Of a stretch of 64,000 nucleotides of DNA, positions 63,501 to 64,000 are shown one piece after another. The DNA comes from Salvator merianae (Eukaryota > Chordata > Lepidosauria > Squamata > Teiidae): assembly GCA_003586115.2 (NCBI GenBank), contig QVOM02000053.1:8330032-8394031 (forward strand). Direction: 5' to 3'. Below the pieces are notes generated by a model. That model had not been told where the DNA came from, made no database searches, and worked only from the letters and a program-made list of their open reading frames with translations. The stretch's first letter is position 1, and each line of letters starts with the position of its first letter. The position numbers and the translations under genes were made by a program.

Positions 63501-63678
63501 CAGAGGCCCTGTAACTTTGGCACATGTGTGTCCCAGTCGGCGAGCAAGTTTCGATGCCATTGTCCTGCTGGCTACTCCGGCCGTAACTGCGAAATCACGC
63601 TGGCGATTTTCCACAAGGATGCCGGGCTGAGCTTCAGTTCCATGTTCGCCATCTGCATTTGCTTTCTGGCCCTTCTAG
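6344..63678 (+). CDS. Type III classic cadherin (CadN / Hz-cadherin-like), 30 internal exons, partial at both ends
   Basis: Large single-pass adhesion protein of the Drosophila N-cadherin / chicken Hz-cadherin type. These proteins mediate calcium-dependent cell-cell adhesion, mainly in neural tissue, and bind catenins through the cytoplasmic tail. Thirty exons joined in consistent phase give 2336 complete codons without a stop. Residues are numbered here from K1 at 6346. Order: tail of one cadherin repeat (1-24), fourteen complete repeats (to about 1515), the primitive classic cadherin region with cysteine box (about 1515-1775), EGF1, laminin G1, EGF2, laminin G2, EGF3, EGF4, and a hydrophobic segment at the very end (2320-2336). 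The EGF/laminin G modules after the cadherin repeats separate it from mammalian-type classic cadherins, and the cysteine-box region separates it from Fat and Celsr. Signal peptide and start codon are not in the window, and no catenin-binding motif is visible. Established knowledge: this family is present in birds, reptiles and fishes and is thought to be lost or decayed in mammals. Confidence 0.93.
6542..8300. other. Intron 1
   Basis: Holds a perfect 11-bp-stem hairpin (6719-6749) and a family-A-like degraded stretch at about 7290-7745. A 208-codon open frame (7123-7749) in this stretch has no recognisable domain and I do not call it a gene. The rest is unassigned. Confidence 0.7.
8301..8526 (+). 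CDS. Cadherin exon 2: end of repeat 1, start of repeat 2
   Basis: Acceptor TTCTTTGCAG, donor GTAAGT. Residues 67-140. Contains the F-E-V-E-K-D-T-G strand turn typical of cadherin repeats and the opening of repeat 2 ([13 protein letters not shown]). Repeat 1 ends in [11 protein letters not shown] in place of the usual DxNDNxP, so the linker to repeat 2 lacks the canonical calcium ligands. Confidence 0.93.
8680..8755. repeat. Palindromic ACTCCCATCAT-type interspersed repeat
   Basis: GGTCCTCCAGATGTTGAACT, then GCAACTCCCATCATTCCC, then GGGGCTGATGGGAG. The two arms are partly complementary. This element is widespread in reptile genomes. A second copy is at 10775-10885. Confidence 0.6.
8777..8872. 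mobile_element. Fold-back MITE family B, partial
   Basis: The left arm begins GGGCCGTTCTGCACTGGTTG and continues to ACTGGACCAGCAAGCATACT. The right arm is cut short after GTGCAGAAGGGAGTCCCCTAG. Confidence 0.65.
10481..10685 (+). CDS. Cadherin exon 3: body of repeat 2
   Basis: Acceptor TTTTATCTAG, donor GTGAGC, ends in phase 0. Residues 142-209. Carries [14 protein letters not shown] and the [17 protein letters not shown] strands of repeat 2. The next AG (TTTCTGACAG, 10490) would put a stop in frame, which fixes the start at 10481. The DxD loop expected near SALSHQNNS is missing. Confidence 0.92.
10775..10885. repeat. Palindromic ACTCCCATCAT-type repeat, second copy
   Basis: GGTCCTCCGGATGTAGCTGA, GCTACAACTCCATGATC, ACCAATGGCAAGGAATGATG. 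Same order as 8680-8755 but more complete in the centre. Confidence 0.55.
11195..11495. mobile_element. Family-E non-autonomous DNA transposon remnant
   Basis: The right part contains CTCAGAATGGTAGAATTCTG, CCATTCTAAAGTTGCAAA and ACAAACAGGCCCC, matching the reverse complement of the left end of the copy at 41871-42299. The left border is uncertain. Confidence 0.5.
12175..12215 (+). ncRNA. U2 snRNA 5'-end fragment (pseudogene)
   Basis: CTTCTCCGCCTTTTGGCTAA followed by GATCAAGAGTAGTA is very close to the first 40 nt of U2 snRNA. The match ends abruptly, so this is a truncated retrocopy, not a working U2 gene. Confidence 0.8.
12296..12450. mobile_element. Fold-back MITE family B, full copy
   Basis: Left arm GGGCAGTTCTGCATCGGTTG to CCTCCCTTCCACCTGCTGG. 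Right arm GACATGTGGAAAGGAGGTTC to CTGATATACCAGCCAGTGG. Confidence 0.75.
12645..12835 (-). repeat. tRNA-derived SINE, minus strand
   Basis: On the minus strand the head reads GTAGCTCAGTGGTAGACAAA (box A), followed by GAGGGTTGCCAATTCAATC (box B-like). This is the internal RNA polymerase III promoter of a tRNA. The body includes ACTTCAGTATCTCTTCC and a CATGGAGGTGC segment shared with the copy at 5324-5510. Confidence 0.75.
13261..13372 (+). CDS. Cadherin exon 4: end of repeat 2, start of repeat 3
   Basis: Acceptor TTATTTGTAG, donor GTTAGT. Residues 210-246. Encodes [15 protein letters not shown], the calcium linker closing repeat 2 with N-to-C in the DVNDN position, and the first strand of repeat 3 (YTKDNVPE). 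At 112 nt it is one of the smallest exons. Confidence 0.92.
13420..13520 (+). ncRNA. U6 snRNA pseudogene inside intron 4
   Basis: Covers nearly the whole U6 RNA: GCTTTGGCAGCACATAGAC, TAAAATTGGAATGATACAGA, GAAGATTAGCATGGCCCC, then GACATGCAAATTCATGAAGC and ATTCCATAT. Differences from the conserved U6 sequence include several C-to-T or G-to-A changes at CpG sites and a loss near the CCTGCGCAAGG segment. It fills over half of a 192-nt intron. No terminator T-run follows, so it is most likely a dead retrocopy. Confidence 0.92.
13565..13814 (+). CDS. Cadherin exon 5: body and end of repeat 3
   Basis: Acceptor TCCTTAACAG, donor GTAAAT. Residues 248-329. Shows [17 protein letters not shown] (DxD loop in altered form), [21 protein letters not shown] and the linker [10 protein letters not shown]. 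The donor at 13815 is chosen because it joins to exon 6 as Q-V-I-Y in frame. Reading on gives a stop within two codons. Confidence 0.93.
14050..14180 (+). repeat. Interspersed repeat with fold-back layout
   Basis: AGGGTCCAGTAGCACCTTAG, GACTAACAAAG, CATCAGCTTTCAAAGACT, then CATCTGATGAAACTG. This is the usual order of a common reptilian repeat whose second half is partly complementary to the first. Class not determined. Confidence 0.55.
15640..15910 (-). repeat. LINE 3'-end remnant (CR1/L2-like), minus strand
   Basis: The reverse complement of 15800-15910 reads CCTCCTGGTTGTACCACCAC, a block also present on the plus strand at 39596-39680. Two independent copies in opposite orientation indicate a dispersed repeat. 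The subclass is a guess. Confidence 0.45.
16102..16244 (+). CDS. Cadherin exon 6: first half of repeat 4
   Basis: Acceptor GTATTTTGACAG, donor GTACGT. Residues 331-377. Encodes [23 protein letters not shown] (DxD loop) and NFIIDPQKG, the usual first half of a cadherin repeat. Confidence 0.93.
18313..18338. repeat. (GT)n dinucleotide microsatellite
   Basis: Alternating GT with one early interruption (GTGCGTGTGT...). Confidence 0.9.
19246..19470 (+). repeat. tRNA-derived SINE (Sauria-like), plus strand, degraded
   Basis: The head has GTAGCTTAGTGGGTAGACTT (box A-like). The body has GAGCCAGTTACTGCCTCTC, CTACCTCATAGGGTTGTTGC and GAGTTACCTTGAGCTATTC, and it ends near an A-rich tail. This is the typical order of squamate tRNA-derived SINEs. 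Confidence 0.7.
20230..20466. mobile_element. Family-A transposon, right part
   Basis: Ends GTAAGTGCAGAAAGGCCC, the exact right terminus of the complete copy at 55259-55746. Inside are ACCAGTGGTGGGTGGGGCC and CCACCGGTAATCCA, also shared. Confidence 0.65.
23083..23192 (-). repeat. tRNA-headed SINE fragment, minus strand
   Basis: The minus strand reads CAGTGCAGCATAGTGGCTAG, GAGCATCAGGCTAGGAAC and CACCTTGCACCACTCAGGG, a Sauria-like head and start of body. Confidence 0.55.
23512..23684 (+). CDS. Cadherin exon 7: second half of repeat 4
   Basis: Acceptor TTCCTCCAG, donor GTAAGT, ends in phase 0. Residues 379-435. Encodes [16 protein letters not shown] and the linker [11 protein letters not shown]. 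The LDRE/LDYE element is replaced by LPRLQGPEY. Confidence 0.93.
24159..24375. mobile_element. Fold-back MITE family B, long variant
   Basis: Left arm GGGTGATTCTGTGCTGGCTG to CAGGAGTCTCCCTTCCAT. Right arm GGGGAAAGGAAGCTTCTAGT to CATGCTGGCCAGTATGGGAT. The centre is longer than in other copies and carries its own inverted repeat (AGGGAGACCCC and GGGGCAGGGCCTCCCT). 56785-57007 shares this layout. Confidence 0.75.
24451..24491. repeat. Compound trinucleotide microsatellite (AGT)n(AGC)n
   Basis: About four AGT units run directly into about nine AGC units. Confidence 0.9.
24627..24649. repeat. (ATC)n microsatellite next to the exon 8 acceptor
   Basis: About seven TCA units followed by TTTTTATTATTACTACCAG, the acceptor of exon 8. 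The repeat ends about 18 nt from the splice site. Confidence 0.9.
24668..24836 (+). CDS. Cadherin exon 8: first half of repeat 5
   Basis: Acceptor ATTACTACCAG, donor GTATAC. Residues 436-491. Encodes [34 protein letters not shown] (complete DxD/NG loop) and FNVDPDT. It reads as a conventional cadherin repeat. Confidence 0.94.
24837..25861. other. Intron 8
   Basis: Contains a degraded family-A element (about 25180-25463, with AATGGGTCCCCTGGTAG and a GTGGAGAAAGGACC right end). The rest is unassigned. Confidence 0.65.
25180..25463. mobile_element. Family-A transposon, degraded right part
   Basis: Shares CTGAAATGGGTCCCCTGG, GGTCTATCAGTAATCC and a terminal AGTGGAGAAAGGACC with the complete copy at 43490-43976. 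Left border uncertain. Confidence 0.5.
25862..26032 (+). CDS. Cadherin exon 9: second half of repeat 5, start of repeat 6
   Basis: Acceptor TCATTTCCAG, donor GTAATT. Residues 493-548. Encodes [20 protein letters not shown] and the canonical linker [10 protein letters not shown], then the first strand of repeat 6. The donor is non-consensus at +4 to +6 but is the only one that joins exon 10 as a T-A-T tyrosine codon in frame. Confidence 0.92.
26033..27392. other. Intron 9
   Basis: Apart from a poly(T) run (26877-26897) I recognise nothing here. Open frames are short and show no domain. Confidence 0.6.
27393..27565 (+). CDS. Cadherin exon 10: body of repeat 6
   Basis: Acceptor CCCTTTTCTAG, donor GTATGG, ends in phase 0. 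Residues 550-606. Encodes [29 protein letters not shown] and [19 protein letters not shown]. Confidence 0.94.
27566..29331. other. Intron 10
   Basis: No repeat or gene recognised with confidence. AT-rich, with short T-runs near 29130-29155. Confidence 0.6.
29332..29499 (+). CDS. Cadherin exon 11: end of repeat 6, start of repeat 7
   Basis: Acceptor CCTTACCCAG, donor GTGAGC, phase 0 at both ends. Residues 607-662. Encodes [20 protein letters not shown] and the linker KNQPPQW, which lacks the DxNDN calcium ligands. [17 protein letters not shown] then opens repeat 7. As a symmetric 168-nt exon it could be skipped without a frameshift, though that would break a repeat. Confidence 0.94.
29500..30268. 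other. Intron 11
   Basis: No feature recognised beyond AT-rich sequence and a T-run at 30009-30022. Confidence 0.6.
30269..30518 (+). CDS. Cadherin exon 12: most of repeat 7
   Basis: Acceptor TTGATTGTACAG, donor GTTGGA (weak). Residues 663-745. Encodes [40 protein letters not shown] and [20 protein letters not shown]. From memory this segment is among the best conserved between vertebrate and insect members. The DxD loop is absent near [12 protein letters not shown]. Confidence 0.94.
30519..30806. other. Intron 12 with LINE-type tail
   Basis: A 288-nt intron. It ends with TAAATAAACTACTGATTGAT and ATTG units (30762-30788), the look of a LINE or SINE 3' tail just ahead of the exon 13 acceptor. 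Confidence 0.5.
30807..30934 (+). CDS. Cadherin exon 13: linker and first half of repeat 8
   Basis: Acceptor GCATTTTCAG, donor GTAAGG, ends in phase 0. Residues 747-788. Encodes the calcium linker DVNDNVPFF followed by [19 protein letters not shown] and the TDLDLGQNG loop of repeat 8. Confidence 0.94.
31280..31640. mobile_element. Family-A transposon, degraded
   Basis: Contains GGGGGCCCCATTTTGGTGGT, CTGAAATGAGTCCCCTGG and AGGAACATGCATTCCTAG, in the internal order of the complete copies. The termini are eroded. Confidence 0.45.
31873..31930 (+). repeat. (TTTC)n then (CCCT)n pyrimidine microsatellite at the exon 14 acceptor
   Basis: Tandem TTTC units change to CCCTCT units and continue through CTTTCTCTCTCAATTTTTCAG, so the microsatellite is the polypyrimidine tract of exon 14. 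Confidence 0.9.
31944..32130 (+). CDS. Cadherin exon 14: middle of repeat 8
   Basis: Acceptor CAATTTTTCAG, donor GTGAGC. Residues 789-850. Encodes [40 protein letters not shown] and a hydrophilic loop [12 protein letters not shown], unusual within a cadherin fold. Confidence 0.94.
32131..33696. other. Intron 14
   Basis: No transposon recognised with confidence. An A-rich stretch at 32735-32810 (AAACAAAATAGAAAATAAAC) resembles the tail of an old retroposon. The rest is unassigned. Confidence 0.55.
33697..33840 (+). CDS. Cadherin exon 15: end of repeat 8, start of repeat 9
   Basis: Acceptor CCACTCTTCAG, donor GTAAAG. Residues 852-898. Encodes [18 protein letters not shown] (canonical linker) and [20 protein letters not shown] with NDEDEG. 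Confidence 0.95.
34305..34690. mobile_element. Family-A transposon, degraded
   Basis: Begins GTAGGCCTTTTCACACTTAA and contains GACCCATTTTGGCAGTGC and AATGAAATGGGTCCCCCTG. Confidence 0.5.
34693..35045. mobile_element. Family-E non-autonomous DNA transposon
   Basis: Begins GGGCCTGTTTGCACTTGCTA, matching the terminus of 41871-42299. Inside are direct and inverted short repeats of TGATTGGGCC and CGATCAGG. Confidence 0.5.
35124..35407 (+). CDS. Cadherin exon 16: rest of repeat 9, start of repeat 10
   Basis: Acceptor TTTCCCCTCAG, donor GTATGT, ends in phase 0. Residues 900-993. Encodes [40 protein letters not shown], the linker [10 protein letters not shown] (one ligand changed) and [19 protein letters not shown]. 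Confidence 0.95.
35408..36462. other. Intron 16
   Basis: The segment at about 35925-36090 ends with a T-run and GTGCACATCCCTA, the complement of the TAGGGATGTGC end of the element at 48550-48874. It is probably a half copy of that element. The rest is unassigned. Confidence 0.5.
36463..38077 (+). CDS. Cadherin exon 17: giant exon with repeats 10-14
   Basis: A single 1615-nt exon (acceptor TTCTCTGTAG, donor GTAGGT). Residues 994-1531. It encodes most of repeat 10 (linker [10 protein letters not shown]), repeats 11 ([10 protein letters not shown]), 12 ([10 protein letters not shown]), 13 ([10 protein letters not shown]) and 14, ending GDENDN then [16 protein letters not shown], the start of the membrane-proximal region. 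LDRE or LDYE elements are intact in repeats 10-13 and FDRE in repeat 14. Repeats 1-9 need sixteen exons, so four to five repeats without an intron suggest intron loss or a primitive unsplit block. The downstream donor rules out the stop at 38161. Confidence 0.97.
38078..39054. other. Intron 17
   Basis: A minus-strand SINE-like head (about 38530-38660, with GGGATTGAAACTTGAGACC, a box B-like motif read from the other strand) is the only item I can suggest. The rest is unassigned. Confidence 0.5.
39055..39148 (+). CDS. Cadherin exon 18: membrane-proximal classic cadherin region, part 1
   Basis: Acceptor TTATCTCAACAG, donor GTGAGG. Residues 1533-1562. Encodes [20 protein letters not shown]. The [10 protein letters not shown] block marks the primitive classic cadherin domain of CadN-type proteins and is absent from protocadherins. 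At 94 nt it is the smallest exon here. Confidence 0.94.
39149..40457. other. Intron 18
   Basis: Contains a family-A-like fragment (about 39395-39545) and a dispersed LINE 3' block (39590-39720). The remainder, including AT-rich 40100-40330, is unassigned. Confidence 0.6.
39590..39720 (+). repeat. LINE 3'-end remnant (CR1/L2-like), plus strand
   Basis: CCTCCTGGTTGTACCACCAT, AGTAGTTAAAGAGGTGGGG and CTAGAGTATGGAATAGTCTC match the reverse complement of 15800-15910 in order. Confidence 0.5.
40458..40642 (+). CDS. Cadherin exon 19: membrane-proximal region, part 2, with alternative in-frame acceptors
   Basis: Two acceptors lie 9 nt apart: TTTTTCAAG (exon from 40458) and GATCTTTCAG (from 40467). 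Both keep the frame. The first gives [10 protein letters not shown] and is preferred, because the F-x-L-N-x-x-T-G strand is conserved in cadherin repeats and this AG follows the T-tract. The second removes S-F-R. Residues 1564-1624 include [20 protein letters not shown]. Donor GTCAGT. Confidence 0.9.
40852..40963 (+). repeat. Partial squamate SINE, plus strand
   Basis: GGCCTTGAGTCAGTCACTGC, AGCCCACCTCACAGGGTTAG, GATGCCTTGAGCTCTTG. Same body as the copy at 19246-19470, without the tRNA head. Confidence 0.55.
41270..41403. mobile_element. Fold-back MITE family B, compact copy
   Basis: Left arm ACTGGCCAATATACCAGACC through CAAGCACACTAGGAGCC. Right arm GTGGAAGGGAGGATCCTAGT through TCTGGTATACTGGCCAGTGC. 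Confidence 0.75.
41871..42299. mobile_element. Family-E non-autonomous DNA transposon, best copy
   Basis: Left end GGGTCTGTTTGCACTTTG, right end CGTAGGTGTGAACAGGCCC, imperfect inverted ends. The flanks AGAACGA and AGAACTGA may be an 8-bp target duplication with one base lost, which would fit a hAT-type element. No coding capacity. Confidence 0.6.
43111..43340 (+). CDS. Cadherin exon 20: membrane-proximal region, part 3
   Basis: Acceptor TACATATAAG (AAG, less favoured), donor GTGAGT, ends in phase 0. Residues 1626-1701. Encodes [40 protein letters not shown] and [19 protein letters not shown]. The layout (E-F-I, YxKF, VxVFxVMN, YYxPxKL) matches the CadN family as I know it. Confidence 0.94.
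43490..43976. mobile_element. Family-A non-autonomous DNA transposon, complete copy
   Basis: Left end AGGCCTTTCTGCATTGG, right end AATGTGCAGAAGGAAGGTCC. Length 487 bp, one less than the copy at 55259-55746, with the same internal order: CAGTGGGTCTGG, AGCCCCCAGGGAACCC, GTAGTTGGGAACATGG, a GTCTACCAGTAATCC block. Confidence 0.75.
44320..44357. repeat. (CCCT)n microsatellite
   Basis: About nine CCCT units ending CCCAACCTCCCAAC. The minus strand is G-rich in runs of three. Confidence 0.92.
44478..44630. mobile_element. Fold-back MITE family C, best copy
   Basis: Left arm CTCAAAAGCAGCTTAGAGGT, GGTAGCATACCAGT. Right arm ACTGTCCGCATACTACCACT, TCTAAGCTGCTTTTGAG. About 34-nt near-complementary arms around a 90-nt centre with a GCCTCTAATCCACATTAAAG and CTCTAATGTGGACCAGAG sub-palindrome. 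Confidence 0.8.
45842..46119 (+). CDS. Cadherin exon 21: cysteine box and start of EGF1
   Basis: Acceptor GTTTTCTTTAG, donor GTGAGG. Residues 1702-1793. Encodes [17 protein letters not shown], then [15 protein letters not shown], the cysteine box that follows the cadherin repeats in CadN-type proteins. EGF1 opens with the [19 protein letters not shown] segment. In family members this region is linked to extracellular processing. No cleavage site can be assigned here. Confidence 0.95.
46120..47310. other. Intron 21
   Basis: Contains the minus-strand Sauria SINE (46572-46826). The rest is unassigned. Confidence 0.75.
46572..46826 (-). repeat. Sauria-type tRNA-derived SINE, minus strand
   Basis: On the minus strand: head CTTGTGGTTAGCGTGTCAGA, CCCAGTTCAAGTCTGCACTC (box B-like), body CACCTACCTCACAGGGTGTC, then GGTATATAAAACCAACTC and a (TTC)n tail. 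This head-body-tail order is characteristic of squamate SINEs and is the strongest lineage marker in the window. Confidence 0.85.
47311..47525 (+). CDS. Cadherin exon 22: end of EGF1, start of laminin G1
   Basis: Acceptor TTTGTCTCAG, donor GTATTC. Residues 1795-1865. Encodes [14 protein letters not shown], which closes EGF1, then [39 protein letters not shown] and a short loop, the first strands of laminin G1. Confidence 0.95.
48550..48874. mobile_element. TAGGGATGTGC-ended non-autonomous element
   Basis: Left end AGTAGGGATGTGCATAAATG, right end ATTTTGCACATCTCTATC, inverted termini, AT-rich centre. A half copy ends at 36088. Class unassigned. Confidence 0.6.
50074..50232 (+). mobile_element. 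Short 5'-truncated LINE-type insert with 13-bp target-site duplication
   Basis: AAATCTTACTGAA occurs at 50074-50086 and 50220-50232. Between them are about 133 nt ending TATACTTTGAATA plus an A-run. A poly(A)-ended insert between direct repeats of this length is the mark of target-primed reverse transcription. L1 is the likely source. The donor family cannot be named. Confidence 0.75.
50520..51000 (+). pseudogene. LINE ORF2 C-terminal remnant
   Basis: A broken frame reads [16 protein letters not shown] and [14 protein letters not shown], then after one frameshift [20 protein letters not shown]. This resembles the C-terminal part of ORF2 in reptilian non-LTR elements (LPxPKxRxAF, an HVLFxCxFY step, TLAVAKF). 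Downstream GATGGTCAACGGACTATAGT looks like its 3' UTR. Several stops, no function. Confidence 0.45.
52935..53445. mobile_element. Family-A-like transposon, degraded
   Basis: Begins AATAGGCCCTTTGCCTGTAG, contains GCACTGATGCAGACCAG, GGCCCTTTTTGGCAGTGCAC and CTAGGCCAGTGCTGAAAC. The internal blocks are shared but in the opposite order to 55259-55746, so it is probably in reverse orientation. Confidence 0.4.
55259..55746. mobile_element. Family-A non-autonomous DNA transposon, complete with perfect 15-bp inverted ends
   Basis: Left end GGGCCTTTCTGCACT and right end AGTGCAGAAAGGCCC are exact complements, 488 bp apart in total. Internal blocks: AACCAGTGGGTCTGGG, AGTTCCTAGCCTTGGAGC, CGGTAGTTGGGAACATGG, GTCTACTGGCGATCC. 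Flanking 8-mers do not match, so the duplication has decayed. No open frame. Confidence 0.85.
55982..56109 (+). CDS. Cadherin exon 23: laminin G1, strands 3-6; two identical donors
   Basis: Acceptor TTCTTTCCTTAG. Residues 1867-1908, with [20 protein letters not shown] and the [12 protein letters not shown] strand typical of laminin G. The first donor is CAG|GTTAGT at 56110. A second identical CAG|GTTAGT at 56131 would extend the exon by 21 nt (VSYWHTQ), still in frame. The first is chosen because [11 protein letters not shown] joins as in other laminin G folds. Confidence 0.92.
56196..56345 (+). pseudogene. Decayed duplicate of laminin G exon 25
   Basis: Aligns with 57752-57890 at about 75 percent identity over 85 exonic nt by hand count. 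Shared strings include TCCCCAG and CATAAACATTTTA, and the H-F-x-G-C strand is still readable. The match continues about 50 nt beyond the donor position, where GTGGGT has become ATAAGT. The exon-25 frame is broken by a TGA at 56254. It lies upstream of exon 24, so the order is exon 23, relic, exon 24, exon 25. Confidence 0.8.
56785..57007. mobile_element. Fold-back MITE family B, long variant
   Basis: Left arm GGATGATTCCACACTATCTG, TATACCAGACCAGCAAGTGT. Right arm AGAAGGGAGGGTCCTAGTAT, CAGTCTGTGCAGAATCGTC. The centre carries a second palindrome (AAGGGAGGCCCCGCCCCCTT and GGTCTCCCTTAGACC), as in 24159-24375. Confidence 0.7.
57139..57266 (+). CDS. Cadherin exon 24: laminin G1, middle
   Basis: Acceptor TTTTTCCGTAG, donor GTAACA. 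Residues 1909-1950. Encodes [18 protein letters not shown] and [13 protein letters not shown]. The paired cysteines are typical of the CadN laminin G1. Confidence 0.93.
57267..57732. other. Intron 24
   Basis: Contains a family-C fold-back remnant (57335-57450) and a SINE tail fragment (57522-57572, GGCCCACCCTGGGACCTTCA). Confidence 0.65.
57335..57450. mobile_element. Fold-back MITE family C, partial
   Basis: GCCGCATTCGCACCTAGCAA, AAAAGCAGCTCAGAAGTACC and GATGGTAGCATGAGACTC match the left part of 44450-44511. The right arm is lost. Confidence 0.6.
57733..57856 (+). CDS. Cadherin exon 25: laminin G1, last strands
   Basis: Acceptor TTTTGAAG (short pyrimidine tract), donor GTGGGT, ends in phase 0. 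Residues 1952-1992. Encodes [20 protein letters not shown] and [14 protein letters not shown], the G-G-x and F-x-G-C-I-R-N signature of laminin G. A decayed second copy lies at 56196-56345. Confidence 0.93.
57857..59176. other. Intron 25
   Basis: No transposon recognised with confidence, except a possible ACTCCCATCAT-like relic at 57915-57995. T-run at 58643-58656. The rest is unassigned. Confidence 0.6.
59177..59357 (+). CDS. Cadherin exon 26: end of laminin G1 and EGF2
   Basis: Acceptor CCTTTTAAAAAG (purine-rich end), donor GTGAGG. Residues 1993-2052. Encodes [17 protein letters not shown], the closing strand and last cysteine of laminin G1, then EGF2 with six cysteines ending [15 protein letters not shown]. 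Confidence 0.94.
59358..60002. other. Intron 26
   Basis: An A-rich region at 59675-59740 (AAATAAAAAATAAAAC) with AAAACAAATTTTACAAATGG repeated nearby suggests a retroposon tail. The class is not clear. Confidence 0.5.
60003..60169 (+). CDS. Cadherin exon 27: start of laminin G2
   Basis: Acceptor TTCATTTTCTAG, donor GTGAAT, ends in phase 0. Residues 2054-2108. Encodes [20 protein letters not shown] and [24 protein letters not shown] strands (actual start [13 protein letters not shown]), the first sheet of laminin G2. Confidence 0.93.
60170..60529. other. Intron 27
   Basis: 360 nt, no feature recognised. Confidence 0.6.
60530..60794 (+). CDS. Cadherin exon 28: laminin G2, middle
   Basis: Acceptor TTTCTGCAAG, donor GTAAAG. 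Residues 2109-2196. Encodes [40 protein letters not shown] and [20 protein letters not shown], with the W-H-H-V strand and the I-G-N turn of laminin G. Confidence 0.94.
60795..61958. other. Intron 28
   Basis: Dominated by a long pyrimidine satellite (61188-61440). The flanks 60830-61160 and 61450-61950 are unassigned. A large minus-strand open frame (192 codons, 60948-61526) is produced by the satellite and is not a gene. Confidence 0.75.
61188..61440. repeat. Compound pentanucleotide satellite (TTTCC)n, (TCCTC)n, (TGCCC)n
   Basis: About seventeen TTTCC units pass into TCCTC/TTTCC mixes and then into about twelve TGCCC or TGCTC units, ending in irregular CCTCCCT sequence. The plus strand is almost pure pyrimidine except for the G in TGCCC units. 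The minus strand then carries evenly spaced GGG runs. Confidence 0.95.
61959..62133 (+). CDS. Cadherin exon 29: end of laminin G2, most of EGF3
   Basis: Acceptor GTTTTGCCTTAG, donor GTATAA. Residues 2198-2254. Encodes [20 protein letters not shown], closing laminin G2, then EGF3 cysteines in [20 protein letters not shown]. Confidence 0.94.
62134..63433. other. Intron 29
   Basis: Contains the second palindromic hAT-like element (62395-62601). The rest is unassigned. Open frames at 62901-63245 and 63067-63294 have no domain. Confidence 0.7.
62395..62601. mobile_element. hAT-like palindromic MITE, second copy, near-perfect target-site duplication
   Basis: 207-bp near-complete palindrome. Left arm CAGTGGCGGCCGCTGGCTTT, right arm ending AGCCAGCAGCCGCTGCTG. 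Flanks GCGAAGAG (62387-62394) and GCAAAGAG (62602-62609) match at 7 of 8. The centre GCGACCTGCTGCGACAGTA pairs with TACTGTCGCAGCAGG. Same family as 681-880. Confidence 0.85.
63434..63678 (+). CDS. Cadherin exon 30: end of EGF3, EGF4, start of transmembrane helix
   Basis: Acceptor GTGTTTTCCAG, donor GTAGTT. Residues 2256-2336. Encodes [19 protein letters not shown]4 ([16 protein letters not shown], then [13 protein letters not shown]), a stalk [11 protein letters not shown] and the hydrophobic [17 protein letters not shown]. The helix is only about 17 residues at the donor, so it probably continues in the next exon. If the intron is retained, reading continues as [12 protein letters not shown] and stops at 63714, giving a membrane form without a tail. 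Confidence 0.9.
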
Positions 63679-64000
63679 GTAGTTATGGCAACTACATCCT
63701 GTACTATCTTTGGTGACAAACCATAATCATCCTCCCTGTCCTCCGTGCACCGCATGTTCTGACAGCTCCCACTGGATGATGCCTTTCCTGCTTTGTCTTC
63801 AGTCTCTCGTACCGTCAGCCAAGATGTTTCTCCCCCCATTTTGCATGTGATTCATCCCAGGAAGGATATTTTTCATCTCTGTTGTCTGTTTTGCTGCCAT
63901 TTTCACATTCCGTTTCTGGAGCAACAGCTCAGAAGAGACAAGCTGCACAAAGAGCAGAAAGGGAGGAAGGAATTTTATCGCGTTGACAGTGATAGTCCAC
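63679..64000. other. Intron or 3' continuation; candidate juxtamembrane coding at the edge
   Basis: From 63928 a frame reads LRRDKLHKEQKGRKEFYRVD and SDSP to the window edge, basic as expected of a juxtamembrane segment. Its direct acceptor GAGCAACAG gives phase 0, which does not fit exon 30 (one base left over). A different acceptor, TTTGTCTTCAG at 63802, fits the phase and keeps the same frame open for 65 codons. It would, however, place a polar, proline-containing stretch directly after the helix. Neither model is secure. Confidence 0.25.

Overview
The window is vertebrate nuclear DNA, most likely from a squamate reptile. The intron-rich layout shows a vertebrate. The lineage call rests on a minus-strand copy of a Sauria-type, tRNA-derived SINE with a (TTC)n tail (46572-46826) and on many short palindromic DNA transposons. 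A gecko is possible, but I cannot fix the species from sequence alone.

One gene explains all the coding signal. It lies on the plus strand and runs across almost the whole window. I find 30 consecutive internal exons (6344-63678). All have GT-AG introns and all phases match, giving 7011 nt and 2336 complete codons with no in-frame stop. The product is a large type III classic cadherin, the family of Drosophila N-cadherin (CadN) and chicken Hz-cadherin. From N to C it has the tail of one cadherin repeat and 14 complete repeats. The primitive-classic-cadherin region with its cysteine box follows. Then come EGF, laminin G, EGF, laminin G, EGF, EGF and the start of a transmembrane helix. The start codon, signal peptide and first repeats lie upstream. 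Most or all of the catenin-binding tail lies downstream.

Layout: 1-6343 is upstream intron full of repeats. From 6344 to 36462, sixteen small exons (112-284 nt) encode repeats 1-9 and part of 10. One 1615-nt exon (36463-38077) carries the rest of repeat 10 and repeats 11-14. Exons 18-21 (39055-46119) encode the membrane-proximal classic-cadherin region. Exons 22-30 (47311-63678) encode the EGF and laminin G modules and the membrane entry. The largest introns are 47526-55981 and 16245-23511.

Introns hold several families of fold-back DNA transposons, two of them with visible target-site duplications. They also hold tRNA-derived SINEs, LINE remnants, a U6 snRNA pseudogene in a 192-nt intron, a U2 snRNA fragment, a 51-bp minisatellite and several microsatellites, three of which sit directly beside splice acceptors.

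The observations most worth checking are a decayed duplicate of a laminin G exon (56196-56345), a duplicated splice donor that would add exactly seven residues (56107-56142), a pair of in-frame acceptors 9 nt apart (40458/40467), and an unresolved exon structure after the transmembrane start. I see no new biological system beyond this gene and its repeats.
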